Positions 18,987-28,941 are shown, numbered from the stretch's first letter. The stretch: 64,000 nt of DNA from Flavobacteriaceae bacterium (GCA_003443635.1 CP031964.1:2140321-2204320), one strand, 5' to 3'. Made by a program: numbers and translations. The notes: generated from the letters alone by a model not told the origin.

Positions 18987-20267
18987 ATGAAGGTTAATCT
19001 ATTTTGGTTTAGAAGAGATTTAAGATTGGAAGATAATACAGCATTAAATGCTGCAATGAATGCAACCAATAATATTTTGCCTCTTTTTATTTTTGATGAA
19101 GAGATACTGCATGAACTCCCCGAAAATGATGCGCGTGTTAACTTCATATATAATACGCTTTACAATTTGAATCAGCATTTACTTAAAAATAATTCATCTC
19201 TTTTGATCTTAAAAGGAAAGCCTGAAGAGGTTTGGGAAAAACTCATTAAAAATTATACAATAGAAAATGTATTTATTAATAAAGATTATGAACCTTATGC
19301 TATAAAAAGAGATCTAAAAATTAAAGGTTTATTATCAAAAAATGGCTGTCAATTAATAAGTTTCAAAGATCAAGTAATTCATGAAGAATCTGAAGTTAAG
19401 AAAGCCGATGGAAAGCCTTATACCATTTTCACACCTTATAAAAACAAATGGTTAAAAGTTTATACATCCAAAAAAGTTGAAACATTAGTACATTTCAATA
19501 AATTTTATAAAGAAAAACATCTTTTTCCAAAATTAGAAGATTTAGGATTTAAAAGTTCTAAAATTGTTGTAAAACCTTATACACTTAAGGCTATTAACAA
19601 TTATACTGAAACTCGAAATTTTCCTTACTTAGATTCTAATAGCTATTTAAGTCCACATCTCCGTTTTGGAACAGTTAGCATACGTCAAATTATAGCTGAG
19701 CTTAAAGGTAACTACGAAGTGTTTTTAAATGAACTTATTTGGAGAGAGTTTTTTATGCAGATTTTGTTTCATTTTCCAAAAGTAGTGACTCAAAATTTTC
19801 GTGGTAAGTATGACAAAATTCAATGGTTAAATAGTAAAATAGACTTTGAAGCTTGGTGTAATGGAAAAACAGGATATCCACTTGTTGATGCAGGAATGAG
19901 AGAGTTAAATGAAACAGGTTATATGCACAATAGAGTACGAATGATAACAGCCAGTTTCTTATGTAAGCATCTTTTAATTGATTGGAGATGGGGAGAAGCA
20001 TATTTTTCAAAAAAGTTACTTGATTATGAATTATCGTCAAACAATGGAAATTGGCAGTGGGTAGCAGGTACGGGGTGTGATTCTGCTCCATATTTTAGAA
20101 TTTTTAATCCAACAGAGCAGTTAAAAAAATTTGATCCTTATCTAAGTTATGTAAAAAAATGGGTGCCTGAATTTGAAACATCAGACTACCCAAACCCTAT
20201 AATTGAACATAAATATGCAAGAAAAAGAGCTTTAGAAACATATAAAACAGGGCTAAAAACTAAATAG
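18987..20267 (+). CDS. phr: Cryptochrome/photolyase family protein, probable class I CPD photolyase
   Basis: 426 residues. The N-terminal alpha/beta photolyase domain starts LFWFRRDLRLEDN. The FAD-binding C-domain has WREFFMQ, TGYPLVDAGMREL, MHNRVRMI, and SSNNGNWQWVAG with the Asn and Trp residues at the positions of E. coli Asn378 and Trp382, part of the electron-transfer chain. It repairs cyclobutane pyrimidine dimers using blue light. Slightly short for the family but with no key element missing. Cryptochrome function cannot be excluded. Last gene of the SDR-tspO-phr operon. Confidence 0.92.
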   Translation: MKVNLFWFRRDLRLEDNTALNAAMNATNNILPLFIFDEEILHELPENDARVNFIYNTLYNLNQHLLKNNSSLLILKGKPEEVWEKLIKNYTIENVFINKDYEPYAIKRDLKIKGLLSKNGCQLISFKDQVIHEESEVKKADGKPYTIFTPYKNKWLKVYTSKKVETLVHFNKFYKEKHLFPKLEDLGFKSSKIVVKPYTLKAINNYTETRNFPYLDSNSYLSPHLRFGTVSIRQIIAELKGNYEVFLNELIWREFFMQILFHFPKVVTQNFRGKYDKIQWLNSKIDFEAWCNGKTGYPLVDAGMRELNETGYMHNRVRMITASFLCKHLLIDWRWGEAYFSKKLLDYELSSNNGNWQWVAGTGCDSAPYFRIFNPTEQLKKFDPYLSYVKKWVPEFETSDYPNPIIEHKYARKRALETYKTGLKTK

Positions 20268-20455
20268 AATAGATTTAAAGTACAGTTTATTCTGTTAAAT
20301 TCTTAAATTATTATTGTGCAAATTCATTATCTTTTCATTCGTAAAATTAGAATAACATTTTGCAAACTGTTATGATTAACTATCAAAATCTGCAGTATCA
20401 CCTAAAAAATATAATTTTGAAGTATTCAAATTATTAACTATTAAAATATATCGTT

Positions 20456-21163
20456 ATGAGGAAATTATTTTTTTTATTAATCTTTATTATATCATTTGGA
20501 GCAAAAGCGCAAAGTCTAATTGGAGCTTGGGAAGCATATACAACTTCTAAAAATGGAGAGTCTATAAGAAATGTTATTATTTTTTCAGAAGGATATCAAG
20601 TAGCAACTTGGTATCATGCAAAAACAGGGAAGTTTATAATGTCTAATGGAGGAAAATGGAAAATGAGTGAGAATACTATAACAGAAAAAGTAGAATTTGA
20701 CACAAATAATTCTGAACGTGTTGGTTCTGAAGTTAGTTTTAAAATTTATATAGATGATACAACATTAGGAATTGTTGGAGATACGTTAAAATGGAATAGA
20801 ATAGATGAGGGTAATCCTGGAAAATTACAAGGAGCTTGGTTAATGTCTGGTAGAATAAGAGATGGTAAAACACAATTAAGAGATGTAAATAGACCAAGGA
20901 AAACTATGAAAATTATGTCTGGTACTCGTTTTCAATGGATAGCTTATAATACCGAAACAAAACAGTTTATGGGAACTGGTGGTGGTACCTACTCAACTGT
21001 AGATGGAGAATATACCGAAAATATTGAATTTTTTTCAAGGGATAATTCTAAAACCGGGTTAAGTTTAAAATTTAATTATAGCTTAATTGATGGTAAATGG
21101 CATCACTCAGGATTTTCCAGTAAGGGAGATCGAATTCATGAAATATGGAGTTTAAGAGAATAA
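20456..21163 (+). CDS. Secreted protein with two tandem lipocalin-like domains
   Basis: 235 residues, signal peptide ending GAKAQ (about 19). The mature part is two related halves, each starting with a Gly-Ala-Trp motif (LIGAWEAYTT at about 21 and LQGAWLMSGR at about 125) and carrying a later GGKW or GGGTYS turn, as in DUF4488/lipocalin-like barrels of Bacteroidota. Members are often labelled membrane or secreted protein with no known ligand. It stands alone between the photolyase operon and the metalloprotease gene. Confidence 0.7.
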   Translation: MRKLFFLLIFIISFGAKAQSLIGAWEAYTTSKNGESIRNVIIFSEGYQVATWYHAKTGKFIMSNGGKWKMSENTITEKVEFDTNNSERVGSEVSFKIYIDDTTLGIVGDTLKWNRIDEGNPGKLQGAWLMSGRIRDGKTQLRDVNRPRKTMKIMSGTRFQWIAYNTETKQFMGTGGGTYSTVDGEYTENIEFFSRDNSKTGLSLKFNYSLIDGKWHHSGFSSKGDRIHEIWSLRE

Positions 21164-21231
21164 GTTTTGATAGAAATAAAATTGATTAACTTTTTCTATA
21201 AAAAACTTAATATATTATATTTTAACACTAC

Positions 21232-21285
21232 AGTGCTATATTACAGTTAGTTATTTTTTTATATTGTAACTATTATTATAGCACT
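21232..21285 (+). other. Long inverted repeat in the metalloprotease leader
   Basis: AGTGCTATA (21232-21240) pairs perfectly with TATAGCACT (21277-21285); inside, TTACA (21241-21245) can pair with TGTAA (21265-21269). The structure ends 33 nt before the ATG at 21319. No T-run follows. It could be an operator or a leader RNA structure. Confidence 0.45.
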
Positions 21286-21318
21286 TACCAATTTATCTTA
21301 ACAAATTACTTCACAATT

Positions 21319-23916
21319 ATGAAAGTTAATATCTTAAAAATTACCAAATTTTATGCTTTGACAGTATTGTTATGCTTTTTTTTAATTCCACAAAATACTG
21401 AAGCTCAACGCAAAAAAAGAAAGAAAAAAACAGAAGCAGTCACCACTGTTACAAAAAAACCTGAAAAACCAAAAGAAAAATCTATTACAGATCTAGTAAA
21501 AAAAAGCAAAAAAATAGACGGGCTTTTCACAATTTACCAAGATACAGTTACTGGATCTATACAAATGATAATTTCTGAAGATCATATTGGTAAAGAATAT
21601 ATTCATTTTAATCAAGTTGCAGATGGATTAACAGATATAGGTCGATTTAAAGGAGCTTATGGAGGGTCTAAAGTATTTACCATTAAAAAATATTTCAACA
21701 AAATAGAGTTTGTAACTCAAAATACATCTTTTTACTTTGATCCAGATAATGCCATATCCAAATCTAAAGCATCAAACACAAGTGAAGGTATTATGGCTTC
21801 TTTAAAAATTGAAGCTCATGATAAAGACAAAGGTTTATATTTAATTAAAGCTGATGATATATTTTTAAAAGAGACATTAGCACAAATTAAGCCTCCACGC
21901 TTCCCTGGAACTCCTCCATTTGCTTTTACTTTAGGGAATTTAGATAAAGCAAAAACTAAGATTAATGCTATAAAAAATTATCCTGAAAACACAGATTTAG
22001 CTATTGAATATGTATATTCTAAAACATCTGTTTTAAACGGAGGATCTAATGCTGTAACTGATGGTAGAAATGTGAGTTTAAAAGTGCATCATAGCTTAAT
22101 TGCAATGCCTGAAAACGATTATGAAATACGTATAGATGATCCTAGAGTTGGTTTTTTTACAACTCAAGTTAATGACCAAACTTCTACTGGGTCAATCCCT
22201 TATCGCGATTTAGTACATCGCTGGAATTTAAAAAAGAAAAATCCTAATGCTGCAATTTCTGAGCCGGTAAAACCAATTGTTTGGTGGATGGAAAATACAA
22301 CTCCTGTTGAATGGAGGGAAACTATAAAAAAAGGAGTTTTAGAATGGAACAAAGCTTTTGAAAAAGCTGGATTTAAAAATGCAATGGTCGTAAAAATGCA
22401 ACCGGATGATGCAGAATGGGATGCTGGAGATATTCGCTATAATGTATTACGTTGGACTTCTTCACCTAATCCTCCTTTTGGGGGCTATGGCCCAAGTTTT
22501 GTAAACCCAAGAACTGGTGAAATTTTAGGTGCAGACATTATGTTAGAATATGTACATTTTACGAATAGAGTCTTTGCTGATAAATTATATGATTTAGCAA
22601 CATTAGAAGCCGAGTTTAAGCCTTCACAATTTACAAAAGAAGATCCTTTATTCTGCTCTGTTGGTGATGTTATGCACCAAAATATGATGTTTGGAAATGA
22701 TGTTTTAGTAGCTTCAGATGCTTCAGATCTTGAAATGGAACGTCAAAAAAAAGAAGGTATGATTGCATTAATCATGCACGAAATTGGGCATACTCTAGGC
22801 CTATTTCATAACATGAAAGCAAGTCAGTTATTTTCTCCTGCAGAATTAGCAGATGCTGATTATATAAAAGGGAAAGCGCTTACGGCTTCTGTAATGGATT
22901 ATGCAGGTATTAATTTAACTAAGGACAGATCTAAACAAGGGCAGTATTATGATACTTCAGTTGGTCCTTATGATGTTTGGGCTATTCAATTTGGTTACAC
23001 ACCTTTTAAATCTGAATCTGAAAAAAATTATATTTTAAATCAGTCTACTAAACTTGAGCATATATTTGGTAATGACGCAGACGATATGCGTGCTCCTGGT
23101 AAAGCAATTGATCCAAGAGTTATGATTGGAGATTTATCTAACGATCAAATTGGGTATTCAATAGATCGTTTTGAATTGATAAATACAATGATGAAAGATG
23201 TAAAAGATAAGTTTGTAAAAGATGGTCAATCTTATCAAGAATTAAGAAGAGCTTATTATACTTTAAGTAATCAAAGAGCTGTAGCTGGTGGTGTAATCTC
23301 TCGATTTATTGGAGGTGTATATGTAGATCGTGCTATGGCTGGGCAAGAAGGAGAAACACAACCTTATACTCCTGTAAGTTTATCTGATCAAAAACGTGCA
23401 ATGAATGCTTTAAAAAAATACGTCTTTGCTCCTAACGCTTTTAACTCTCCTAAAGAATTATATAATTATTTAGCATTACAACGCCGTGGAGGTAATTTTA
23501 GAACTGGCCCTGAAGATCCAAAAATTCATTCCCAAGTCCTTACATATCAAAGAAATGTATTAGCTCATATTTTACATCCAAATACTTTACAGAGAATTAC
23601 AGATTCTGAACTTTATGGAAATGAATATTCATTAGCAACTTTTATGAATGATTTAAATAATGCTATTTTTAAAGCAGATATAGCTGGAAATGTAAATTCG
23701 TTTAGACAAAATTTACAAATTCAGTACACTAATATGCTTATTGCAATGCTAACTGGCAATCAAAATACGAGATATACCAACAATGCAAAATCTATGGCAT
23801 TATATAATTTAAAGAATATTAGAGGAATGGCAGCTCCATCAGGAAATGTTTCTTCTAGAGCTCATAAACAACACTTAAGAACTCGTATTGATAATGCTTT
23901 AAAAGAAATTAAATAA
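21319..23916 (+). CDS. Zinc-dependent metalloprotease of the DUF5117/DUF4953 type
   Basis: 865 residues with a signal peptide ending QNTEAQ (about 30), followed by a very basic Lys-rich stretch. The DUF5117-like region covers about 60-300. The zinc site is HEIGHTLGLFH (His487, Glu488, His491, His497), the long metzincin-type HExxHxxGxxH, and a Met-turn candidate SVMDYAG follows about 35 residues later. DUF4953-like sequence runs to the C-terminus. These large exported peptidases are common in Bacteroidota; substrates are not known. No type IX C-terminal sorting domain is visible, so it may stay in the periplasm or envelope. Single gene with a strong terminator. Confidence 0.9.
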   Translation: MKVNILKITKFYALTVLLCFFLIPQNTEAQRKKRKKKTEAVTTVTKKPEKPKEKSITDLVKKSKKIDGLFTIYQDTVTGSIQMIISEDHIGKEYIHFNQVADGLTDIGRFKGAYGGSKVFTIKKYFNKIEFVTQNTSFYFDPDNAISKSKASNTSEGIMASLKIEAHDKDKGLYLIKADDIFLKETLAQIKPPRFPGTPPFAFTLGNLDKAKTKINAIKNYPENTDLAIEYVYSKTSVLNGGSNAVTDGRNVSLKVHHSLIAMPENDYEIRIDDPRVGFFTTQVNDQTSTGSIPYRDLVHRWNLKKKNPNAAISEPVKPIVWWMENTTPVEWRETIKKGVLEWNKAFEKAGFKNAMVVKMQPDDAEWDAGDIRYNVLRWTSSPNPPFGGYGPSFVNPRTGEILGADIMLEYVHFTNRVFADKLYDLATLEAEFKPSQFTKEDPLFCSVGDVMHQNMMFGNDVLVASDASDLEMERQKKEGMIALIMHEIGHTLGLFHNMKASQLFSPAELADADYIKGKALTASVMDYAGINLTKDRSKQGQYYDTSVGPYDVWAIQFGYTPFKSESEKNYILNQSTKLEHIFGNDADDMRAPGKAIDPRVMIGDLSNDQIGYSIDRFELINTMMKDVKDKFVKDGQSYQELRRAYYTLSNQRAVAGGVISRFIGGVYVDRAMAGQEGETQPYTPVSLSDQKRAMNALKKYVFAPNAFNSPKELYNYLALQRRGGNFRTGPEDPKIHSQVLTYQRNVLAHILHPNTLQRITDSELYGNEYSLATFMNDLNNAIFKADIAGNVNSFRQNLQIQYTNMLIAMLTGNQNTRYTNNAKSMALYNLKNIRGMAAPSGNVSSRAHKQHLRTRIDNALKEIK

Positions 23917-23934
23917 GAATAAAAACTTATAAAA

Positions 23935-23971
23935 CAAAAAGTAGTGATCAGGTTTATCACTACTTTTTGTT
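23935..23971 (+). terminator. Intrinsic terminator after the metalloprotease gene
   Basis: A 13-bp stem AAAAAGTAGTGAT / ATCACTACTTTTT with a 7-nt loop, ending in a T-rich tail, starts about 20 bp after the stop. Confidence 0.85.
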
Positions 23972-24018
23972 ATGAATGTTATAATTATTCGTCTTAAATT
24001 ATAACAAAAATCTTCCAG

Positions 24019-24525
24019 ATGAAAAAAATTCTATTCATATTATCAATATCACTTACAACTAGTTCTATGTTTTCTCAAAATATGGATAATATAAAGCTTG
24101 GAGAAATTATTGCATCTGTAAGTGACTCTATTCAAGGAAACATTGGAAGATGGCAGTTTGTAATTAAAAATACACCTTTTATCTGTGTAACAGATGAAAC
24201 AAATAATAGAATGCGCATTATTTCTCCCATTGCTGAATCTAGTAGCTTAGATGATGAAATGAAAACCAATGCTTTGGTTGCCAACTTTCACAGCGCTTTG
24301 GATGTAAAATATGCTATTTCTGACGGTATTTTATGGTCTGCTTATATACATCCTTTAAAGGAACTTACCGAAATGCAAGTTAAAGATGCCATTAGTCAAG
24401 TATTTTTTGCTAATCGCACATTTGGCACAACGTATTCTAGTACTGATTTAATTTTTGGAGGAAATCAAAATGGAGAAGCTATTGAAGAAAAGGAAAAAAA
24501 ACCAATTAAAAAAGAGAAGTTTTAA
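24019..24525 (+). CDS. Small exported protein, unknown function
   Basis: 168 residues with a signal peptide ending SMFSQ (about 20). The mature part has FVIKNTPFICVTDE, RMRIISPIAE and SDGILWSAYIHPL, a pattern of alternating strands and helices reminiscent of the YbjN/type III chaperone-like fold, but this is a weak resemblance. The tail is Glu/Lys-rich. It is a single gene bounded by terminators on both sides. Confidence 0.6.
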   Translation: MKKILFILSISLTTSSMFSQNMDNIKLGEIIASVSDSIQGNIGRWQFVIKNTPFICVTDETNNRMRIISPIAESSSLDDEMKTNALVANFHSALDVKYAISDGILWSAYIHPLKELTEMQVKDAISQVFFANRTFGTTYSSTDLIFGGNQNGEAIEEKEKKPIKKEKF

Positions 24526-24555
24526 TTAAACTAATAATTAATTAAACTATATAAA

Positions 24556-24590
24556 AAAAGCTACTTCAAATTAAAATGAAGTAGCTTTTA
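24556..24590 (+). terminator. Intrinsic terminator
   Basis: A perfect 13-bp stem AAAAGCTACTTCA / TGAAGTAGCTTTT with an 8-nt loop lies 30 bp after the small exported protein gene. Confidence 0.8.
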
Positions 24591-24701
24591 CTATTAATAA
24601 GCAAATGTTTCTTTTTAGGGACAACAATGGTTTACTTTATGTTTCATTTGCAATTCGTAATATATAATTCAAATTTTATGCCAAAATATTATAATTACAC
24701 T

Positions 24702-24709
24702 TAAATTTG
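24702..24709 (+). promoter_or_regulatory. Promoter -7 element for the AhpD-like gene
   Basis: TAAATTTG fits TAnnTTTG; transcription would start near 24716, about 14 nt before the ATG. The -33 element is not clear. Confidence 0.5.
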
Positions 24710-24729
24710 AAAAAGAAAAATATAAAAAG

Positions 24730-25335
24730 ATGAGCTGGATTAAAGTGATTCCTTTTGAAAAAGCTGAAGGAAAGTTAAAATCTATTTATAAAAGAATTAA
24801 AGGTCCAAATAACCAGATAGATAATGTATTAAGTATTCATAGCTTAAGGCCTCATACACTAACTGGACATATGAGTATTTATAAAAACACACTTCATCAT
24901 AGCGATAATACTTTTCCTAATTGGTTTTTAGAATTATTGGGGACATATACTAGTTATTTAAATAATTGTGATTATTGCTATATACATCATTTTACAGGAA
25001 TGAAGCGCTTTTTAAATAATGATGAGAAATCTACTCTTATTAAATTACATATCGAGAATGATACTTTAGAAAATGTTTTAACTCCTAAAGAATTAGCTTT
25101 AGCTAATTATGCTAAACAATTAACCCTTAAAGCTGATAGCATTACTGAAGCTTTCATTAACAATTTGAGAAATCTTAAGGTTAATGATGGAGAAATTCTA
25201 GAGGTTAATCAAGTAGTAGCTTATTTTAATTATGCAAATCGTACTGTTTTAGGGTTAGGTGTAAATACAGATAACGAAATTTTAGGGTTATCTCCTAGTA
25301 ATAAAGATGATGAGAATGCCTGGGATCATAATTAA
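24730..25335 (+). CDS. Carboxymuconolactone decarboxylase/AhpD-like peroxidase-related protein
   Basis: 201 residues, all-helical. The AhpD-type redox motif is visible as NNCDYCYIHH, a CxxC followed by His, at about residues 77-86. AhpD-like proteins reduce peroxides or act as thiol redox partners. The length and the N-terminal MSWIKVIPFEKAEG are typical of the peroxidase-related subfamily. Its stop overlaps the convergent acyltransferase stop by 4 bp. Physiological partner unknown. Confidence 0.85.
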   Translation: MSWIKVIPFEKAEGKLKSIYKRIKGPNNQIDNVLSIHSLRPHTLTGHMSIYKNTLHHSDNTFPNWFLELLGTYTSYLNNCDYCYIHHFTGMKRFLNNDEKSTLIKLHIENDTLENVLTPKELALANYAKQLTLKADSITEAFINNLRNLKVNDGEILEVNQVVAYFNYANRTVLGLGVNTDNEILGLSPSNKDDENAWDHN

Positions 25336-25883
25336 GTATATTTAGGAATTTTACCTATAGCATCTTTATAAAATGCTTTCATAAACTTAAAATCGGCTTC
25401 TTTATCATCTGTAGGATAAAAAGGTTCTGATATTTTATTTTCCTTTTTACCAAAATCTAAGGTAAACATTATAATAGGTACATTAGCTTTTTTAGCAATG
25501 TAATAAAAGCCTGTTTTCCATTCAGTAACTTTTTTACGAGTACCTTCCGGAGCTATGGTCATTCTAAATTCTTTTCGATCATTAAAAAGTTTAACAATAG
25601 AGTTTACTGTATTTTCGTTAGTACTTCTATCTATAGGAGCACCGCCAATTGCTTTTAAATACCACGCAACTGGGCCAACAAATAATTCTTTTTTTGCTAT
25701 AAAATTTGATTTTAATCCAATTGTTTTTCTTAAAAGCACACCAATATAAAAGTCGTGCCAACTTGTATGTGGTGCAGCTATAATAACTGCTTTTTTAACA
25801 GTATTTATAGACATACTAGTATTACCAACAACTTTCCAGCCTAGTAATTTAAAATATATAAATTTGGCTAGTTTATACATCAT
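25332..25883 (-). CDS. PlsC-like acyltransferase
   Basis: 183 residues. The acyltransferase box I is PHTSWHDF (His-x4-Asp) at about residue 37-44, and a second box is APEGTRKK at about 112-119. The family moves an acyl group to glycerophosphate-type or related acceptors in lipid synthesis. It is shorter than standard PlsC (about 240) and resembles the compact flavobacterial group sometimes called glycerol acyltransferase. Overlaps the convergent AhpD-like gene by 4 bp. Exact acceptor unknown. Confidence 0.85.
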   Translation of the reverse strand: MMYKLAKFIYFKLLGWKVVGNTSMSINTVKKAVIIAAPHTSWHDFYIGVLLRKTIGLKSNFIAKKELFVGPVAWYLKAIGGAPIDRSTNENTVNSIVKLFNDRKEFRMTIAPEGTRKKVTEWKTGFYYIAKKANVPIIMFTLDFGKKENKISEPFYPTDDKEADFKFMKAFYKDAIGKIPKYT

Positions 25884-25966
25884 AATTTTTAAATTCTCTA
25901 CAAGTTAAGTGAATTAGTCTAATAAAATACTATTACATTACTGTTTAAAATATTGAAGAAGCTAAG

Positions 25967-26671
25967 CTAGTTCAGAATTTTTAAAATGTCTTTTAATTTA
26001 TGTACAGTTTCATATTTTTTCCCATTAGTTTCACTTTCTAAAACTAATTCATGTGCCCAAGTAGTATGAAACGGAACATGTATCGCTTTCGCATTAATAT
26101 GAATTAAGGGAAGGATATCTGATTTTAAAGAGTTACCAATCATTAAAAATTCAGTAGGATCAATATCTAAATGTTTTAATAACTGTCTGTAATTATCTTC
26201 TTTTTTATCACTTAACACTTCGATATGATGAAAATATTTTAATAATCCTGATTTTTCTAGTTTGCGTTCTTGGTCTAGCAGATCTCCTTTTGTAACCAGA
26301 ATTAATTTATATTGTTTTGAAGCCCTCTTTAAAACGATTTCAACATCATCTAATAGATCTACAGAATGATTTAACATTGTTTTGCCAATATTTAATATCG
26401 CTTCAATGGTTTGATTAGAAATAGTGTAATTAGAGAGTTCTAATGCCAACTCTATCATGGATAGCACGAAACCTTTTACACCATAGCCGTAAAGTGAAAG
26501 GTTTTCTATTTCTTTTTTAAAGAGTTCTTGATCTATTTTATTAACTGTTTCGTATGCACTTAAAAGTTTAGCAAATTCTAATTCAGCTTCCCTAAAATAA
26601 GTTTCGTTTACCCAAAGTGTATCATCTGCATCAAAACCAATGACTTTTATGTTTGAGTAATCTACTTCCAT
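25967..26671 (-). CDS. HAD family hydrolase (YjjG-like)
   Basis: 234 residues. Motif I is FDADDTLW, with the two catalytic aspartates; motif II is in LILVTKGD; motif III/IV is in KKEDNYRQ and MIGNSLKSD. The helical cap places it in subclass I. Its start overlaps the kdsB stop by 10 bp, so the two are co-transcribed. It is not KdsC, which is shorter and lacks this cap. Likely a small phosphatase (nucleotide or sugar phosphate); the coupling to kdsB hints at surface sugar metabolism, an inference from position. Confidence 0.88.
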   Translation of the reverse strand: MEVDYSNIKVIGFDADDTLWVNETYFREAELEFAKLLSAYETVNKIDQELFKKEIENLSLYGYGVKGFVLSMIELALELSNYTISNQTIEAILNIGKTMLNHSVDLLDDVEIVLKRASKQYKLILVTKGDLLDQERKLEKSGLLKYFHHIEVLSDKKEDNYRQLLKHLDIDPTEFLMIGNSLKSDILPLIHINAKAIHVPFHTTWAHELVLESETNGKKYETVHKLKDILKILN

Positions 26672-27390
26672 AGTTTTTTTGCTTTTTCAAGATCTTCAGG
26701 AGCATCTATACCTATACCATCTACAGTAGTTTCTACCATTTTTATTTTTTTACCATACTCTAGGTATCGGATACATTCAATTTTTTCTGAAGCTTCTAAT
26801 AATTGCATAGGTAGTTTATAAAAGTCTAGTAAGGCTTCTTTTCTAAAAGCATAAATACCTTTATGTTTAAAGTATTTTGTATCAACTGTCGTATCTCTAG
26901 GAAACGGAATCGGGTGTCTTGAAAAATATAGGGCAAAATCTTTTTGATCTACAATAACTTTAACAACATTAGGATTATTAATTTCATCTAAACTTTTAAT
27001 TTCTACCATTAATGAAGCTAAGTCAATTTCTCTTTCATTATCTGTAAAAAATACACTCAACACTTTTTGTAAACTTTCTTTCTCAATAAATGGTTCATCT
27101 CCTTGTACATTAACTACAATATCTACATCTAAATCTTCTACAGCTTCTGCAATACGATCACTTCCTGATTGATGTGCTTTTTTACTCATTAAAACCTTAC
27201 CTCCTATAGATAGGATTTCTTTATATATAATATCACTATCAGTAACTACATAAACTTCATCAAACAAATTTGTATTAACAGTCGCTTCATAAGTACGGCA
27301 AATTACTGTTTTCCCTTCAAGGTCTTGCATTAATTTACCTGGAAATCGTGAAGCTTGATAACGTGCAGGAATCATCGCAATTATTTTCAT
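26662..27390 (-). CDS. kdsB: 3-deoxy-manno-octulosonate cytidylyltransferase
   Basis: 242 residues, standard length. It activates Kdo as CMP-Kdo for lipopolysaccharide core synthesis. The nucleotide-binding start is [13 protein letters not shown] and the metal/CTP site includes [10 protein letters not shown]; a conserved HKGIYAFR lies near residue 175. First gene of a two-gene unit with the HAD hydrolase. A -7 element sits immediately upstream. Confidence 0.95.
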   Translation of the reverse strand: MKIIAMIPARYQASRFPGKLMQDLEGKTVICRTYEATVNTNLFDEVYVVTDSDIIYKEILSIGGKVLMSKKAHQSGSDRIAEAVEDLDVDIVVNVQGDEPFIEKESLQKVLSVFFTDNEREIDLASLMVEIKSLDEINNPNVVKVIVDQKDFALYFSRHPIPFPRDTTVDTKYFKHKGIYAFRKEALLDFYKLPMQLLEASEKIECIRYLEYGKKIKMVETTVDGIGIDAPEDLEKAKKLWK

Positions 27391-27422
27391 TCGTGGTGGT
27401 TTAGTTTTTTAAAATCGAAATA

Positions 27423-27430
27423 CAAACTTA
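27423..27430 (-). promoter_or_regulatory. Promoter -7 element for kdsB
   Basis: Read on the minus strand, TAAGTTTG fits TAnnTTTG. It touches the stop codon of the upstream helicase gene. The start would be near 27416, about 26 nt before the kdsB ATG. Confidence 0.5.
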
Positions 27431-28858
27431 CTATAATTCTTCAAAAGCATCATTTTTAAAACCGATAAGGTATAGTTTTTCTTTTGCCCTAGTAACTGCT
27501 GTATATAGCCATCTGAGGTAATCTTTATCAATTCCGTTAGGTAAGTAAGGTTGTTCCACAAAAACAGTATTCCATTGTCCTCCTTGAGATTTATGGCAGG
27601 TCATAGCATACGAGAATTTTACTTGTAATGCATTAAAAAACGAGTTATTCTTTACTTTCAAAAATTTTTTATACTTAGAAGATTCATTTTCATAATCTTT
27701 TAAAACTTCTTGATATAATCTATTAGAATCTTCATAAGGTAATGAAGGTGCTTCAACATCTATTGTATCTAACATAAGTACAGTTTCAAAAGGCTGCATT
27801 TTCGGGTAATCTACCATTCGTACTTTAACTTCCGCAAAACGAAAACCATACAATTCTTTAATATGAAAAATCTCTAAAACTTCAATAATATCACCATTTG
27901 CAATAAATCCAGCCTCAGAAGTTGGTTTAATCCAGAAATAATTGTTTTTAACAACCATTAAATAATCTCCAGAAGTAAGCTCATGTTCGTTAAATAAAAT
28001 TCTTGAGCGGATTTGCTGGTTATATAAATTAGCGCGTTTATTAGATCTTACTATTATTGCTGTTTCCTCATTACCTAAATTATTATATGAATCGTTAATG
28101 GCATCCATAATTTCATGACCATCTACCAATCTTACAATATCTTTAAATCCATTTAAATTAAACTTAAAACTGTCGTAAATAGAATTTTTTAATGCTTCTC
28201 TTAATAAAGTTGCATTAAATAAAATACCTGAATCTTGAGTTTGACGTACAACTTCATCTAACTCCATTTTAGTAACTTCTTTATTGTAATTTAAGCTTAA
28301 TTGATTCTCATTTAATGCTGGGCTTAAATCTAGTCTTACAGGAGGCAATTGTGCAGTATCACCTATTAAAAGTAATTTACATTGATGACCAGAATATACA
28401 TATTGAATTAAATCATCTAATAGTGATCCATTTTCAAATAATTTTGATTCCCCTGGAGTATCAGGAATCATGGAAGCTTCATCAACAATAAAAATTGTCC
28501 TTTTATGTTTATTTGGTTGTAAAATGAATTTTACTCCTCCTCCTCTTTCTTTTTTAGGAAAATATATTTTTTTATGAATTGTGAATGCTTCTTTTTTAGA
28601 ATAATTTGAAATTACTTTAGCTGCTCTTCCTGTGGGTGCCATTAATACTGCGCTTTTTTTAGCTTTCCACAAGTTAGAAACAATAGTTCCTATAATAGTC
28701 GTTTTACCAGTTCCTGCATATCCTTTTAAAACATATAACGAATTTTGTGAAGTATCAAATATAAATTCTGAGAGTTGCTCAAGAACTATATTTTGTTTTA
28801 TAGTAGATTGGAACGGAAATTGATTGTTAATTAAATTATAAAATTCTCTTGAATTCAT
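27431..28858 (-). CDS. ATP-dependent RecD/Dda-like DNA helicase
   Basis: 475 residues. Walker A is GYAGTGKTT (about 45-53), Walker B/DExx is FIVDEASM, motif III is LIGDTAQLPP, and motif VI is in YTAVTRAKEKLY. These are superfamily 1B helicase motifs; the size fits Dda or the single-subunit RecD-like helicases of Bacteroidota rather than full RecD2. It likely unwinds DNA 5' to 3' in repair or replication restart. Divergent from the membrane-protein gene at 28985, each with its own -7 element. Confidence 0.88.
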   Translation of the reverse strand: MNSREFYNLINNQFPFQSTIKQNIVLEQLSEFIFDTSQNSLYVLKGYAGTGKTTIIGTIVSNLWKAKKSAVLMAPTGRAAKVISNYSKKEAFTIHKKIYFPKKERGGGVKFILQPNKHKRTIFIVDEASMIPDTPGESKLFENGSLLDDLIQYVYSGHQCKLLLIGDTAQLPPVRLDLSPALNENQLSLNYNKEVTKMELDEVVRQTQDSGILFNATLLREALKNSIYDSFKFNLNGFKDIVRLVDGHEIMDAINDSYNNLGNEETAIIVRSNKRANLYNQQIRSRILFNEHELTSGDYLMVVKNNYFWIKPTSEAGFIANGDIIEVLEIFHIKELYGFRFAEVKVRMVDYPKMQPFETVLMLDTIDVEAPSLPYEDSNRLYQEVLKDYENESSKYKKFLKVKNNSFFNALQVKFSYAMTCHKSQGGQWNTVFVEQPYLPNGIDKDYLRWLYTAVTRAKEKLYLIGFKNDAFEEL

Positions 28859-28887
28859 TAAAAAAAATAAGGTTTATTTTAATTTAC

Positions 28888-28895
28888 CAAAGATA
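28888..28895 (-). promoter_or_regulatory. Promoter -7 element for the helicase gene
   Basis: Minus-strand TATCTTTG fits TAnnTTTG; a TTG lies 17 nt upstream (28913-28915). It is one half of a divergent promoter pair. Confidence 0.5.
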
Positions 28896-28941
28896 AAAAT
28901 GATTTTTACGCACAATCATTTTCACGAATAAAAAAAAATTG

